Shown: positions 36,741 to 59,715 of the stretch, one piece after another | How the letters are laid out: every line of letters starts with the position of its first letter | How positions within the stretch are numbered: position 1 is the first letter of the stretch | Assembly: GCF_947179165.1 (NCBI RefSeq) | Contig: NC_077240.1 | Span: 78,070,001 to 78,134,000 of the forward strand | Source: Solanum dulcamara | Lineage: Eukaryota; Streptophyta; Magnoliopsida; Solanales; Solanaceae | Direction of reading: 5' to 3' | Length of the DNA stretch: 64,000 nucleotides | Made by a program: the position numbers and the translations under genes | Notes under the pieces: model-generated | The model's database searches: none | The model's input: the letters and a program-made list of their open reading frames with translations, nothing else | Told to the model about the DNA's origin: nothing

Positions 36741-37124
36741 ATATGATGAGAACAGTAACAGTTTCATTATTAATATTTAATAAAAATATTAGTTTGCAGA
36801 TTTGCTTAATGTAAAAGAGAAAAAATTGTCTGCTTCCACTTACATGCACTTATAATAGTATTTTGGAACCTGTTTTAAATATAGAGTAAAATGGAGACAA
36901 TTTTGGGGACAAACACCTACTAAATAATTCTAAAGCAATGACAAAACTAAGTTTAATAATATAATATATTTCTTTTTAAAAAAATATAACAACAACATGG
37001 AATATAATGATTTAGCTATAGAAGAGCAACCAATCCGTGTTGAATTGTGCCTCCTTTAGTTTTTCTTTGATAAGAATGGTATTGATTTTGTTTTGGAAAT
37101 GTATGAGAGACATTGAATTAAGAT
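36741..37124. repeat. IRE upstream block, copied at 53616-54129
   Basis: This segment, ending 230 bp before the IRE start codon, recurs with very few differences at 53743-54129 (main part) and 53616-53666 (the last 49 bp, moved to the left). In this copy the main part runs straight into that last part at about 37076. The right copy has an extra 35 bp (54069-54103) and about 12 bp more near 53873. It presumably holds IRE promoter sequence. Confidence 0.9.
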
Positions 37125-37353
37125 TTTCCCTTCGTGTCGCCCTCTAACTTTTTCTTTTTTCCGCGAAAATCTCCCTCTTCTTGAAACTCTTTAATCTTCT
37201 CCAATTAATTATCCCAAAATCTGGATTTCCCAATCCCAATTTCCATTTTAGTATCACATTTCTATCACTTAATAACCAAACTTGATGATCAGCGTTATCA
37301 ATTACTCTTTTGATCACCATGCAATTATGAACCAGATCGTTAATTCTACAATA

Positions 37354-47064
<9,711 letters not shown>

Positions 47065-47311
47065 GAAAAAAGAGATAGCTTCTTTTGCAGTTACATGCTG
47101 CCTCACTTTGTTTCCAAGTGCCGAGTGACATTTCCACGACAAAAATGTGATGACATCAACCAGAATAGGATCTATCCTCCACCTCAGCTAAGGCCCCAGG
47201 TGAAGAGATGTTGATCATTTGGTTTAAAAGCTCTGCGTCCTGCCAAATTGAGGGTTGTGCAGCAAATGGTACACAAGAGATCTCAAATGCTGTGGAAAAT
47301 ATGTAGATCCA
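47065..47311 (+). other. IRE 3' untranslated region
   Basis: Follows the IRE TGA (47062-47064). Less AT-rich than the DNA after it ('cctccacctcagctaaggcc'). It ends where the LOG-promoter copy begins, so the native IRE polyadenylation region may have been cut off and replaced. Confidence 0.6.
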
Positions 47312-49736
47312 TTTTTGTCTTATTTCTCTCTTCTCTCTGTGTATATATAGATATATATATTATTTAATTGTATATATTATTGTATATTTGTAAATAATGA
47401 TTGATTAGACCAAAATGTATGTTAAAGAAGAGAAGAAGGAGAATTTTGGGAACGAATGAAAACAGAACAAGGCAAAGTTTTTTTTTTAGCCTTTGTGGTG
47501 AGGAAAGAAATAGAGAGTATTTATAGGCCCCATGTTTAAAATGCTCCCCCATTTCCACTTGATTTGACACTTTATTTAATAAAAAAAAGATTTTTGAATT
47601 TTGTGATTTAAAATAATATTTAGATATTTGTATGATTGTAAATCATTTCATTAAGATTAAAAAAATTTAAAATTAAATTATTTCTAATTATAATAAGGTG
47701 AAATTCTTTTTTTGGGCAATATAGAATTCAGGTCGGAAAACACTTTCTACTAAGGGCTTTTCTATATCTAGAGTTTGATATTGAGAGCACTAATTAGAAG
47801 TTAAGATATACACACAATTATTATAAGAATTTTTTACACTATTAAATTAGAAGATATGATTTGATCGATTCAGTAATTTTTGCTCAAATAGTATATTTGT
47901 GTTAAGAAATTCATTACTAAACTGATAACGCAGTTATCATATTATCACTTAAGTCGTCATTTAAAAATAAAATTCATAAGAATTAAAATTATAGCTCTAT
48001 TTCTACTTACGTGTGGATATTTATCAGGTGACTTGAAGCGTAAAGAAATTATTACACTAACGTATATCATTTTTTAAGATAAATCTTACTCTAATATAAT
48101 ACCTCATAAATTATATTAGATAAATTTCAATAAACTTGATCGAGAAAGCAAGAAGGAAATTTCGAACCTGATAATTTTATGGGTACCATGTATACAGTTG
48201 ATTACACTGTTTTCAGTTGCTGACTAAACCAATGTAATTTAAGAGATCTAGTTCCTCATTTTAAATGTTTATTTAATATAATTATGTTATTTTTTACTAC
48301 TACCTACATTTTGTCCCTTCAATTATTTTAAATCAATTGTTCCACTAAAGTAAATACTGTTATTCGACTGTTTGTACCTCTGTTTTGGTCCTTTTGGCCC
48401 ATTTAAAATTTCTTTAAATATTCATTTATACCCCCTTGTTTTCCTCTCTTGAATCGAGAGTCTTTCGAAAACAGTCGTCCTATCTTTTAAGATGGGGGTT
48501 AAATCTGCATACAATCTACCCTACCCAGACCCCACATGGTGGGATTATACTGGATTTGTTGTTGTATTCATTTATACCCGACAATTTTAATTTACATATA
48601 TTAATCCTTTTGAGTTACAAACACACGAAAAAGAATGGGATGTACGTATCTGTTAAGTAATGGCTGATTTCATGTATTGATCCAATAATCTTATCTTGAA
48701 TTTTTTGTGTTAGTGAGTAATAAGTTTAAATAGTAATTAAGAGTTTTACATTTAATTAGGATAATAATTTTTGTATTCCTTTTATATATACTCTTGACAT
48801 GCAATTCACGTGTAAATTAAAACTTTCATTTTTTTTCTGAAGGCCGTCAATATTTGTTTTTTCCAATAATATACAAAAAAGTTGATAATACAATATTATT
48901 TAATATATTGACCCCCTCTTCAATCTCTTAAGATATATAGAGAATTTATAGCAAAATTAATTAATTACTCTTTAGACCCTACATAAACACGAATTATTTT
49001 ATGCATTGATCTGCCTTTTTAAAAAGAAAACTAGAATATATCTCACAATTCGGACACAACCTCTCACAACCTTAGGAGCTCTACCCCTCTTGCTATATAT
49101 GAATACGTATGTTTAAATATTCACAAATACCACTCTATTAATGTTCTTCATAATGACCTGTAAGGCCTTAAACTTATGTTTTGATATTATATTTGTCACG
49201 ATTTAAAAATTTAGAGGTTCATGAGAATTACCTAACAACAACCCTAGGAACTATTTCTAACCATAACTAAAAATAATCCAAATTCAACACATGAAAATGA
49301 TAAAAATCATGGCACAATCCAAATCCAATTACATTAACTAGGAAAGAAAAAAACAAAAATATATATAGAACTCTCAGCATCACTCATTTAATCAATAATA
49401 ATTAAGACATTTTTTTATCCTTTAACTTGCATAAATTTAACTTACATTTTAAAAGTTTTTCTTTATTATTATTATATATTTAATTAAATACGTTCACATA
49501 TATAGAATGAAACAAATGATAAATCATTTAAATATTTTGTTCAAAAATACTATTCAAATATGCTCCATAAATTTGTTTTCACACTTTAAACGTATTTCTC
49601 TTTAAGTATTTTATTAATATAATTCATCTGTTCACACCTTAAAATTTAATTAGAGATTTTTTATACTATATAGTCATCTATTTAAATATACAAACAAATT
49701 ATATCTTAATATATATTTAACTAATAATTTTATTTT
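47312..49736 (-). repeat. orphan copy of the LOG promoter region
   Basis: Near-identical (by eye about 95-98%) to 61248-63821, the DNA immediately upstream of LOG, in the same orientation. The match begins at the trinucleotide that is the LOG start codon in the right copy (tccatttttgtctt) and here is fused to the IRE 3' untranslated region ('gtagatccatt'). The TATAAATA box (47518-47525, minus sense) and leader are intact, so any transcription would run leftward, antisense into the IRE 3' end. It ends at 49736, where the right copy meets an LTR. Confidence 0.93.
48447..48567 (+). repeat. TTG-tailed RTE/SINE 3' end inside the left duplication copy
   Basis: 'gagagtctttcgaaaacag' to 'gggattatactggatttgtt' with a short TTG tail. 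The matching copy is at 62515-62640, so it was inserted before the segment was duplicated. Confidence 0.75.
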
Positions 49737-50027
49737 ATCGCTCAATCAAATGTGTACCTTTTCTAATTTGGTCATGTGAACTATATTTGGAAATATGGCT
49801 CAAGAAAATAGGGCCATTATTGGATATGACTTAAAATTTCTGTTGGGCCACAAATAAAGGCTAGTCAAACTTTGTAGGCTCGAATTAAGAGACGTGTATA
49901 ACATAAGTAAAATTTTTAGGAATCACATACTATATAACTCTAATTTTATTCTATTTCAATCTTTTTTAATTTTTCAAAAAATTCCTATAAATAACATCAT
50001 CCGGATACGTCTTTGGAGCGCAAATAC

Positions 50028-50087
50028 ATAACTTATGATACATAAGTTTAATGAATCATAACTTATGATACATAAGTTTAATGAGTC
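50028..50087. repeat. tandem 30-bp repeat containing a palindrome
   Basis: Two 30-bp units differ at one base. Each contains AACTTATG...CATAAGTT around GATA, a perfect short inverted repeat. They lie about 190 bp before the MULE reading frame. Confidence 0.8.
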
Positions 50088-50275
50088 TGTTGGGCTTTAA
50101 AAAGAAACAAAATGTAAAAATTAAATTTTAGTTGAGCAAATCACGCACGCGAATTGATATCAATCGCTTTCAATTCGCATCAGTTTCAAATCATTCAGAA
50201 TTCAAATTTTCTTCTACCTCCAACACAACCCAATACTGAACAGATGTTGCTTCTTCGAAAAACAGAGGCTGATAC

Positions 50276-53232
50276 ATGATGAACTTAACAATTTTGTTGA
50301 GGCATTCTAGAATTTGGAAGAGTGATATGGATTATGCCCAATACAAGAGCCAAGAAATAGTTGTTAGTCAAACAATTTCGTTCGTGAATCTCAAATCTGT
50401 AATTGCAGCGGAATTAGATATCGATGAGATAAGGAAAAACATAGAAATCCGATACATAATTGAAGAAAATTCATCTCCAATGATAATTAGAAACAATATG
50501 GGAGTAAGACTATATTTGGAGGTGGAAAACAAAACGAGCCTGGAATTGGAATGTATCCATTATGCATTGATATAAATGATAAAAATGGTGAAGAGTGTAT
50601 TGCTTTGATCCTTTGTCAGGTGAAATTTTATGTGCCGAAGATTTAGAAAGTGATACACAAGCTCTTGCTTTGGTTGAGTAAAAAATTAACGATTCATGTT
50701 ACATTCCCGAATTAGAAATTACAAATTACATAAGTGATTCGAATAGTACAGATGTGAAGGAGAAACAACTGTATAAGGATAGATCAACACTGGTTTTTGT
50801 TATGGCGAAATACAAAATAGAGCACAACTTCAAATTCAAGGTAAAGAGATCTGATGTAAAAAGGTACGTAAATCGTTAAGTGTTTTGTGTATTTGATACA
50901 AAGCTATCTTTATTGTCTACAGATTATTATGATACACTCTTTTTTGTTTACTATTAATGATACATTGTTGTTCAAAAAATACACATGAAATTATAGATAT
51001 GTGCCTTTTATTGTAATATTAATAAGTGTTAGATACATGAGAATATGTACACATCTGATACGTATTAAAATGTCAAAGTTTAATTTGAATTGTAAGTGAA
51101 TGTATATAAAAAAAATAGTTTAATTAAATATATCAGATACGTCAAATAATAATACATTGGATACTGATACATAGTCTTTCAACTGAGATTTGAGTTTGGC
51201 ACCTTGAATACTGATACATGAACTTTCACTGATACATTTATGTGATACACTTGAATGATGTATCTGCCACAATACATAATACGTCAGGCCAAAATTTTGT
51301 TTTGAATATGATAAATGAGACATTATTATATATGTGATTGAGTATTTTTTTGTGAAATGTTATAGTTGTTGACTAATACATGATACATTTTTTGAATTGA
51401 CATAAATTTGATACATGCAGCTATGTTTTAGTGTGTTATTCTGCTGACTGTGGTTGTACTTTGAAGGAATCGTGTCAAAAAAATTCAGAGATATTCAAAA
51501 TTAAATACTTCAATAGTGAACACACCTGTCCATTAAGAGATGGGATGTTAACAAAGGTTCAGGCAATAGTGAAATTTTTAAGTGGTGTAATTACTCCTAA
51601 GTTGTTCAATCATAAAAGAATACATACTCCAAATGATGTAATTGAAGATATTAGAGAAATCTTTGGGATTGAGATTTCATACCAGCAAGCATGGCGGACT
51701 AAGGGACGTGCACTATAGATAATAAGGGTTAAACCTGTCGATGGTTATAGAAAGATGCCCATATACATAGATATGCTCAATAATGTGTATCCAAATTCGT
51801 ATGTAAGGATGCACAAGTCAGAACAAAATCAATTTATGTATCTGTTCATATCATTGAGGCCCTTTATGAGGGGTTTTGATTTCTATAGACCTTTAGTTGT
51901 GGGTGATGGTGCACATCTTAGTGCAGCTTACAAAGGGATCTTTGTATCAGCAAGCACACTTGATGGTGCAGATAATTTATTTGTTATTGATATTCTGTTA
52001 GTATTTAATTTTTGCACCTTTCAACTATTAACGAAAAAAATTAATATTTGGCTGGACTTTTTTTGATTAGGTTGCATATTGTCATTAGTTTATGGAGTTG
52101 TCGACATCCAAAATGATTTTTCATGGACCTTGTTCTTTCAACAATTCAAAAATACGTTTGGGGAGAGGGAAAAATATGCGTTGTATCGGATAGTAATGAA
52201 AGTATAATGAAGAGTTTAAGCATTGTTTTCCCAAATATTTCCCATTATTCATGCATGACATTTTTGAAAGAATGTGTGTACAAAATTCAAGAGGAGCAAA
52301 AACACAATAAGTGATCTATTCTACTCAATGGCCAAATTCTATAGAAAAGAAGATTTTGAAAAATTGATGGTTAAGGTGGAAAAAATTGATTATCGGGTTA
52401 AGGAGTATCTTGAGAATGTTGTGTATGTAAAATGGTCAAGAGTTCATGCAACAATAAACAGAGGAAGAATGATGACTTCTAACATCGCTGAATGTATCAA
52501 TGGATGCCTTGTTGAGGCACGACAGTTACCTATATTAGAATTCTTGGAGGAGGCTAGAATTCTACTTGATTCTTGTCACTGTAAAAATAGAGAGATTTTC
52601 TCGTATACAAAGGAAATATTAGGGAGAAGGTTTGAAAAGATTTTGATTATAGCGTCTAAAAGTTCAAGAATGAAGGTATGTATCTTGGCCCCAAAGGGTT
52701 ATGTATCATCGGTGAGGTGATGTAACAGTGTGCTTTCCAGATTTATTGATTTAGATCATGTAATGTCTCTCAAACTTTCTTAATCTTTGCAGGTTGTTCC
52801 ATCATTTGAGTTTATGTTTTCAGTTTATGAATCTGGAAGAAGATACATTGTATGCCTTGAGCGAAAAATATGTAATTGTGGAAGATTTCAACTAGATGAG
52901 ATACCTCGTGCACATGAAATTGCTGTTTTAAAAAGCAAAAATGTTATAGAAATGCATCCAAACTACTCTGATTACTACAAACCAGATGCATTAGCTAAAA
53001 TTTATGAGGTTCCAATGATTTCAATGCCTGATAAAGAAGATTGATCGGTTCCAGAGTATATTTCAAATGAATTATTTTTGCCTCCTAGATTCAAAAGGAT
53101 GTCGGACAACCAAGGAAGAGAAGAAAAAAAAATCCAGATGAGAAGCTAACATCAAACACAAATTGTTGTGGACGTTGTGGACAAGAAGGTCATAACCGAC
53201 GAACTTGCACTTTTATTCCTGCGAAGAAGTGA
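50276..53232 (+). pseudogene. Mutator-like element (MULE/MuDR) transposase, decayed
   Basis: Pieces in order: N-terminal domain (50276 on; FVNLKSVIAAELDIDE, PMIIRNNMGVRLYLEV); a likely intron at 50864-51420; DNA-binding part (ESCQKNSEIFKIKYFNSEHTC); DDE core with VVGDGAHLSAAYKG, VSDSNESIMKSL and MTSNIAECINGC; SWIM zinc finger (CNCGRFQLDEIPRAHEIAVL, where the third ligand Cys appears replaced by Arg); CCHC knuckle CGRCGQEGHNRRTC at the end. Breaks include frameshifts near 50550, 52190, 52290 and 53125, and stops at about 50680, 51717 and 53043. It cannot encode an active transposase. Terminal inverted repeats of the element were not found, so only the coding part is delimited. Confidence 0.9.
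50864..51420 (+). repeat. GATACA-rich MULE intron
   Basis: The putative first intron (donor AAG|GTACGT, acceptor ATGCAG|CT) contains at least ten GATACA hexamers in 557 bp, mostly as TGATACAT. More occur just outside (50036, 50066, 50271, 53246, 53446). By base composition fewer than one would be expected in the intron. Confidence 0.7.
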
Positions 53233-53615
53233 TATAATGTTCTTATGATACATTAATATTACTGATACTTTAATTTTTCAATATAGATTTATGTTGAATT
53301 TGAATAAATGTTATTTAATCGTTTGGAATAACAATGTATCTTGTTTTTTGAATTATTGAGAAATTCAATATAGATTTGTTATTTAGTTGCGTGACTGGTT
53401 CTTTTTTAATATTGTACTACTTGTTATCTTAAGTTTTAGAAAATGATACATTAAATTTTGGGAGAAATAATCAATGCTATATCATTTTATTGGTTATATT
53501 TTATGATATGTATTAGTTATTTAGTTGGTAAAGATCAGAATATTTATGTGTTTGTGCAAGAGTTAGTTTACTTGTGTCTCATTTAAATAAATAATATTTT
53601 ATAACTGATAAATGG

Positions 53616-54129
53616 ATGGTATTGATTTTGTTTTGGAAATATATGAGAGACATTGTATTAAGATATATTGAATTCAAATACTTAACTTTAAAAATTTAGA
53701 GGAGTAAAAAAAGTGACCAACACAGAGATATATTCTTTGTAAAATATGATGAGAACAGTAACAGTTTCATTATTAATATTTAATAAAAATATTAGTTTGC
53801 AGATTTGCTTAATGTAAAAGAGAAAAAATTGTTTGCTTCCACTTACATGCACTTATAATATTATTTTGGAACCTATTTATGGATGAATTTTAAATATAGA
53901 GTAAAATGGAGATAATTTTGGGGACAAACACCTACTAAATAATTCTAAAGCAATGACAAAACTAAGTTTAATAATATAATATATTTCTTTTTAAAAAATA
54001 TAACAATAACATGGAATATAATGATTTAGCTATAGAAGAACAACCAATCCGTGTTGAATTGTGCCTCCTAGGTCCCCAACAAAAGATATAATATTGCAGG
54101 GTCCTTTAGTTTTTCTTTGATAAGAATGG
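53616..54129. repeat. orphan, rearranged copy of the IRE upstream block
   Basis: 53743-54129 matches 36741-37080, and 53616-53666 matches 37076-37124. The two parts are in reversed order relative to the IRE promoter and separated by 76 bp of unrelated sequence. The orientation is the same as at IRE, so any promoter activity would run rightward, toward the 3' side of LOG. No IRE coding sequence follows. Confidence 0.9.
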
Positions 54130-55534
54130 AATCAAGAATCCAAATAATGTCTACATTTTTTTAAAAAAAGAAGATGGGTTATATATATTTCTTTTAAGAA
54201 AACATAATGATAGCACAATGACTCTTTTAGAAAGAAAAAATATGTTGATCACTATTTTGTTCTTATTCCTTCTAGCTATTCTTAGGTTGTTGTGTAAGGC
54301 CAAATATATTCTCTCTTAGTTTTATTTATGGAACATCTCATATCTAAATGTGTGTTTATTAACACATAAAGTGGACTAAAGTGCAGAAATATTTATCGCT
54401 TTTGATAGGATAAAATAAATCAATAAAAAAAATGCACGTCGATACAAAAAAGTCATAAAACAAGAAAAAAAGTGAGAGGTGGTAGAAATGGTGGTGACAA
54501 TAACAATTGGATTTGAAGGACGCGAACGAGGAGGAGGAGGCTGCTAGTAACACAATTATTTTTGTCAAGCAAATTTTGTGTGACATTTGAATCTAAAGAG
54601 GGGGAAAGGCCAGGTAGGAGGAGAAAGGGCATCATTTGAATTTTAAGAAAGGTAGAGTGATTATTTCAGATAAAATTCATATTACTTGTCATATTTATTT
54701 AAGGTTCTAATATATATATTAAAAATTCTAGATGTTTTATAGATCAAACTCTAACTCAATCTAATGTTTTAAATGAAAATTCATTATGTTGCTTCCAAAG
54801 TTAGGATATAGAGGCACTAATTTAGAATCAATATATTGCAAAAGTATTTTTTAATATCACATTTTAGTATTAAGACAAACAAAGTACAACACAAGTGAAA
54901 CATTAATCATTAGCAATAGTATAATAATTGATTAGCACAAAGCGGGTCATCTGGCCCACCATTTGTCCTTTGGACCGGCAGTTACACGCTCCCTATCCAA
55001 AGCCCAACACTTGGGCCCATCCTCATATTTAACGGGTCTTTCGCCCAACAAGTTTGGCAATTCCATGTGGGACCAGGATGATGAAATGAACATCAACAAA
55101 TTTAACTTTTCATATTGACTTGTTCCTCTAATAATAATTACATATTAGAATTATAGTGTAGAAACACAGTTTATTCAAATTTTAATGAGAAATTTCGAGC
55201 ACAAATCTACCTAAGTACAGAGTCTTTTTTACTAGAAAGTGATTTATCCTTAAATGTGAAAATTTTCAAATACAAATATCAAACACCATACACAAAAGCA
55301 TAAACTAAAACCTATTATGAAATCTACAAAAACAAAAAAATAAGAAAAATTAAACTTATACTTCCTTCATGTTTCCCTTTTCTTTTTTTTTCTTCCAAAA
55401 TATATGTATATTGCAATTTTGAGTCATTAACCCCCACAAAATAAAACTTTTTTTCCAACAAAAACCCTTAGCAACATCACATGTATACTCTATATATAAT
55501 ATATTTATATACCAAATTTCTTATACATATTTTA
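54130..55534. other. region between orphan IRE promoter copy and LOG 3' end
   Basis: No IRE exon or other gene was recognised. A less AT-rich patch at 54952-55080 holds several GGCCCA/TGGGCC-like motifs (ctggcccacc, aagcccaac, ttgggcccat), resembling a site II promoter, with no gene attached. The LOG 3' untranslated region is expected near 55534. Confidence 0.45.
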
Positions 55535-58500
55535 CTAAGTAGGAACTCCAGATTCATTTGTTGTGTAATTAAATCTTTGAATTTCTTCATCCCATATCAA
55601 GTTTGATGTGATTTCATCAGTCTCTGGTATGTGTTCCTGTGAGTAATTAAGAGGATTAAAACAAAAAATAAATATATCAGAAAAAAATTATTATTTGCAT
55701 GACTTAAGTCACATAATTCCGATATTAAAAATAACAACAGACGAACATATTTGTATAGCTATAAATCGTCTCACATATTAAAAAAAAAATTAACTTTAAA
55801 AATGGAGCCCTTTTGCAAGTTTGAACACAACATCAATTCCTAACTTTTAAACTAGTTTTAAATTCATACTTTACAAGATTAAGAATGTCAATTATTTATT
55901 TTACCAAGACATTCAATATATGATTTGATTGAAATTTGAAAGGAAAATATATATACTTAAAGTTGAGACAAAAAGAGACTTTTGAAAGTTGAAATTTGTG
56001 TTTGAACGTGAAAAAGTAATCAAAATATCCCAAATAATGACCATCTTAATAATATTTTATTTCATTATAAAAAAATGAAGAAAATAATTAGTCCCTATTT
56101 AATTAGTACTATTATAATTAATAAAATGTAGTGTTTAATTTAATTTAATTTAATTACCTCAAGTTGTTTGATTAATTGTTGGGCGGTCTGAGCAGACACG
56201 ATAATTCGACGTGCAATTGGTGAAATAAAGCCTTCATCCACCGCCTTATCAAGAAAACTCAATAATGAATTATAATATCCTTCCACATTCAATAGCCCCA
56301 CCTGAGTTACCAATTTGATAGAATTTAATATTTTTTATTCAAAACTCAAAAAATAAAATAATAGATAAACTAACATTTGAATTGTTTGTTTTTTTTTTAC
56401 TTAAATACTACACTCAGTTTGCTTGACGTATGACTTTAACTTCTAAAGCTAGATACAAGTGATCTCTAAATATTTGTCAATTGAGCTAACCTCTATAATA
56501 ATTGTTGGAATCTGATTGCTCGATCAAAGTTATTTCCACAAGGCACGTCTTTTCCAAGGTCGAATATGACGGCTTGTAGTCCGTTAACTTATTTCTCAGA
56601 TAGTAATTTTTACATCCACTAGACAATTGTTATTTAAAGATTATACTTTTAGATAAATGACTATTTATGCCGATTTTTCTATAATTAATATATACCTAGA
56701 ACCCAATACGCTATGTTTTTTAGAAAATAATTGTATGTAGTTAGATCGTATTATAATTATCAAAGCAAAAAATACCTTTCTTTTGACTAAGATTTTCTAA
56801 TAGTTGTATAATATTGCCATTAAAAGGGGGATCATAAAGCATGATTAACGATTAATAGAGATTAAAACTCACAAGACCAAGTATTATCTTTCCATGTGAA
56901 CCAACTATTAAGGCCCACGTGTTTTGATACTTTCTTAATCTCCTTTTTAATTTGATAAGTATTGTTGACTTGAATAGGAAAAAATCTCACAAAGAATAAT
57001 AATAGTATTTTATTTATGAAGAATGTGAAAAGATTGTATGTTGAGAAACATGATGACACACAATGTCAAGATCCACATTTTAAATTCTCTACTTGAGTTA
57101 ACATGAATAAAGGCATAGTAGTTGAAATCTTGAAAGTTTGAGATGTTTGAAGGTAGGCAGTATAACAACAATATATTCAATATATTTACATTGATAGAGC
57201 CTGAAAAGAGTGGTTTGTATGTTAACTCATATCTTGTAAAAATACAAACACTATTCTTGAAGATTTTTGTCTCAATTTAAGAATTTAAAAAGGAAATATC
57301 AAAACGAGGAACAGAACATTATCGTCATCAAATAATATTAATAGCTTGCAAGCAAAAGAAATAGCTAAAAGAAGATAGATGAAAACGACTCGACACTTTT
57401 TTTGGTTGACAAACAAGTTCTTTTTTTACCCTTTGGAGAATGATTGCATAGAGGAAAATTTTTAGTCAAAAGGGATAAATTTCATGCAATGACCAACTTT
57501 AGAAAGCAAGTTTTCACCAAATTTCTTTGATTACTTTTGAAATCCATTTGTAAGACTTTGCCTTAAAACATTACTATCATTCTAGTGTTAATTTGTCATA
57601 CTCTTACTTAAGCATGTTTTTTCGCACCACCATGGCATAAGCATGACACTTAGGGACGAAGCTAGTAGGGCAGATGTTTTAAACCTAGATTTGAATTTAT
57701 CGGTGTAGAATTCATTAGAATTGCTTAAAAAGCTTAACTATTCAAGTGTAGTCTCTTGAGTAGTGGAGTCTGAAGTGGATAGCTAATGTGTATGCAATCT
57801 TACTCATACTTTGTTAAGGTAGAGAAGCTACTTCCTGAATTCATAGAATAAAAATCCGGAATTCGACTCAGATGACATCAATATGCTTACGGCAAAATGT
57901 TTCAATTTGAAGTTATCAATAAGCCTACTTACATTATTTCAAAGATTATATATGCACATTACATTCACTGATTAACGGCCAAGTTAATTTCTTAAGAAAA
58001 TTTTCATGTAATGTATGATCTAAAGGGCAGATTTCTCACAGGTTTACGGTGAATTCCAAGTTGAGCCCATGTAATAACTTCAAGAAGTTCTTCAAGGGTA
58101 CCATAACCACCTGAAAAAATTCCAAAAAAATAAACGTGAACGTATAATGTTATCAGACATATACATACCACGTGGAATTTATGAAGAGTTCGAGCAATAT
58201 AGAGTTCAAGCAGAAGTCTTAATATTGATCAAGTACCAGGAAGGGCAATGAAGGCATCAGCTTGCCTAGCCATTTCAGCCTTCCTTTGATGCATGCCGGA
58301 CACTGCTCTCACTTCTCCGATTGTTTTGCCCGTTATCTATTAGCAACGAAAATCCGACACGGGTGCAACAACATATTTAGAGTCCGAACAACATAGTTTT
58401 ATACAAGTTTATAAACTAAAGTACAATTTGTTACAAGTTAATAAAGGTGTAATAGTGGAAGAAGCTTAACTCAATAATTGTTTAAAGTAGACAACATTCA

Positions 58501-59684
58501 AAAGAAAAAAAGATTATTACCTCTCTAGGCATGAGTGTCCTTGGTATCACTCTAAAAGTTTCCAAAAAAAAATATAGATTAATAACAATACTAAAAGAAT
58601 ATCACAAAAGTTAAAGCATATATAGTTAACTTGACAAGTGAGACTTGATTTACTGGTTGAACACCTGCAATGTCAGATTGACAGTTCGAGTCACGTTGGA
58701 GGATAAGTGGGAATACTATCCTCCAAAATGCAGACAGAGAAATGCATGTCAGATCTTCCAAAAGTACGAATACTTTTTTAAAAGATCCAATATGAATGTG
58801 ACATTATTTTTGTAGAATTCTAACAGAAAAGAGAAATCAAGAAAAATGTTGTTTGTGGGGTGCTAAGCAAATAAGCAAAATTAGTGTACTGTCCCTTTTA
58901 TCAAGATTTGGAGATGCATCAATCAGTGCCTAAAAAGGCTTCTAACTTTATGTAACTTCCTTTTGCCTTTGTGACAGACATTCCCACAGACCAAAATGGA
59001 TTAAGGCCATACCACAAAAGATACTTTTAGAGGTTTAAAAAAACAGATTTAAATTGTACTTTAAACATGTTAAGAAGCTGTTCACTATATAGTAAAACAA
59101 AAGGATTAGTTTATGTTTCTTCAATAGATGACCCCTAAAAAAAGAGGAGCAAGAGACACTTTAATTATCAAGAAAACCAACATTTGATCCAAAGATGTCT
59201 GCCTTTGAGAACACATTTCATTGAGAACATAGATAAATATTATTACTTTGGTTTCAATTTATTTGACATACTAATCTTTTTGTCTAGTCCAAAAAAAAAT
59301 TAAATTTTCCATATTATCCATAATTGAGAAGCTGACATATATAAAGTCACAAGTAACAAACATTTTATACAACACATAAAATGTTATGATATTTACACAT
59401 TTAAAATTATAAAAAGTCTTGATCTTTTTTCTTAAATTTCATATCGTTTCAAACTAAATCTCATTATAGAAGAGAGCTTAGAGAGCAAGTGTAAACATGT
59501 TATTTTTACACCAACCCCATTAACTAGAAACAAAACAAAAACATAGTCCGGCACACGAGGCATCCGTTAGATCAAAATTATGAGGTTAAAATGATGCTTG
59601 TCTTTGCAGACATCAACAACACAAATTTTTCCTATGCAAGTGTGTCTTATCTATATGTGTGTTATATATAGAGAGAGTGATGTT

Positions 59685-59715
<31 letters not shown>

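Noticed and set aside
47065..47312. Remnant of a second LOG gene left of the orphan promoter
   Set aside because: None of the LOG exon sequences (for example PGGYGTLEE or VYGGGSVG) could be read in either strand between the IRE stop and 47312.
53743..54300. Second IRE gene starting after the promoter copy
   Set aside because: No IRE exon 1 or kinase motif was found in any frame between 54130 and 55534.
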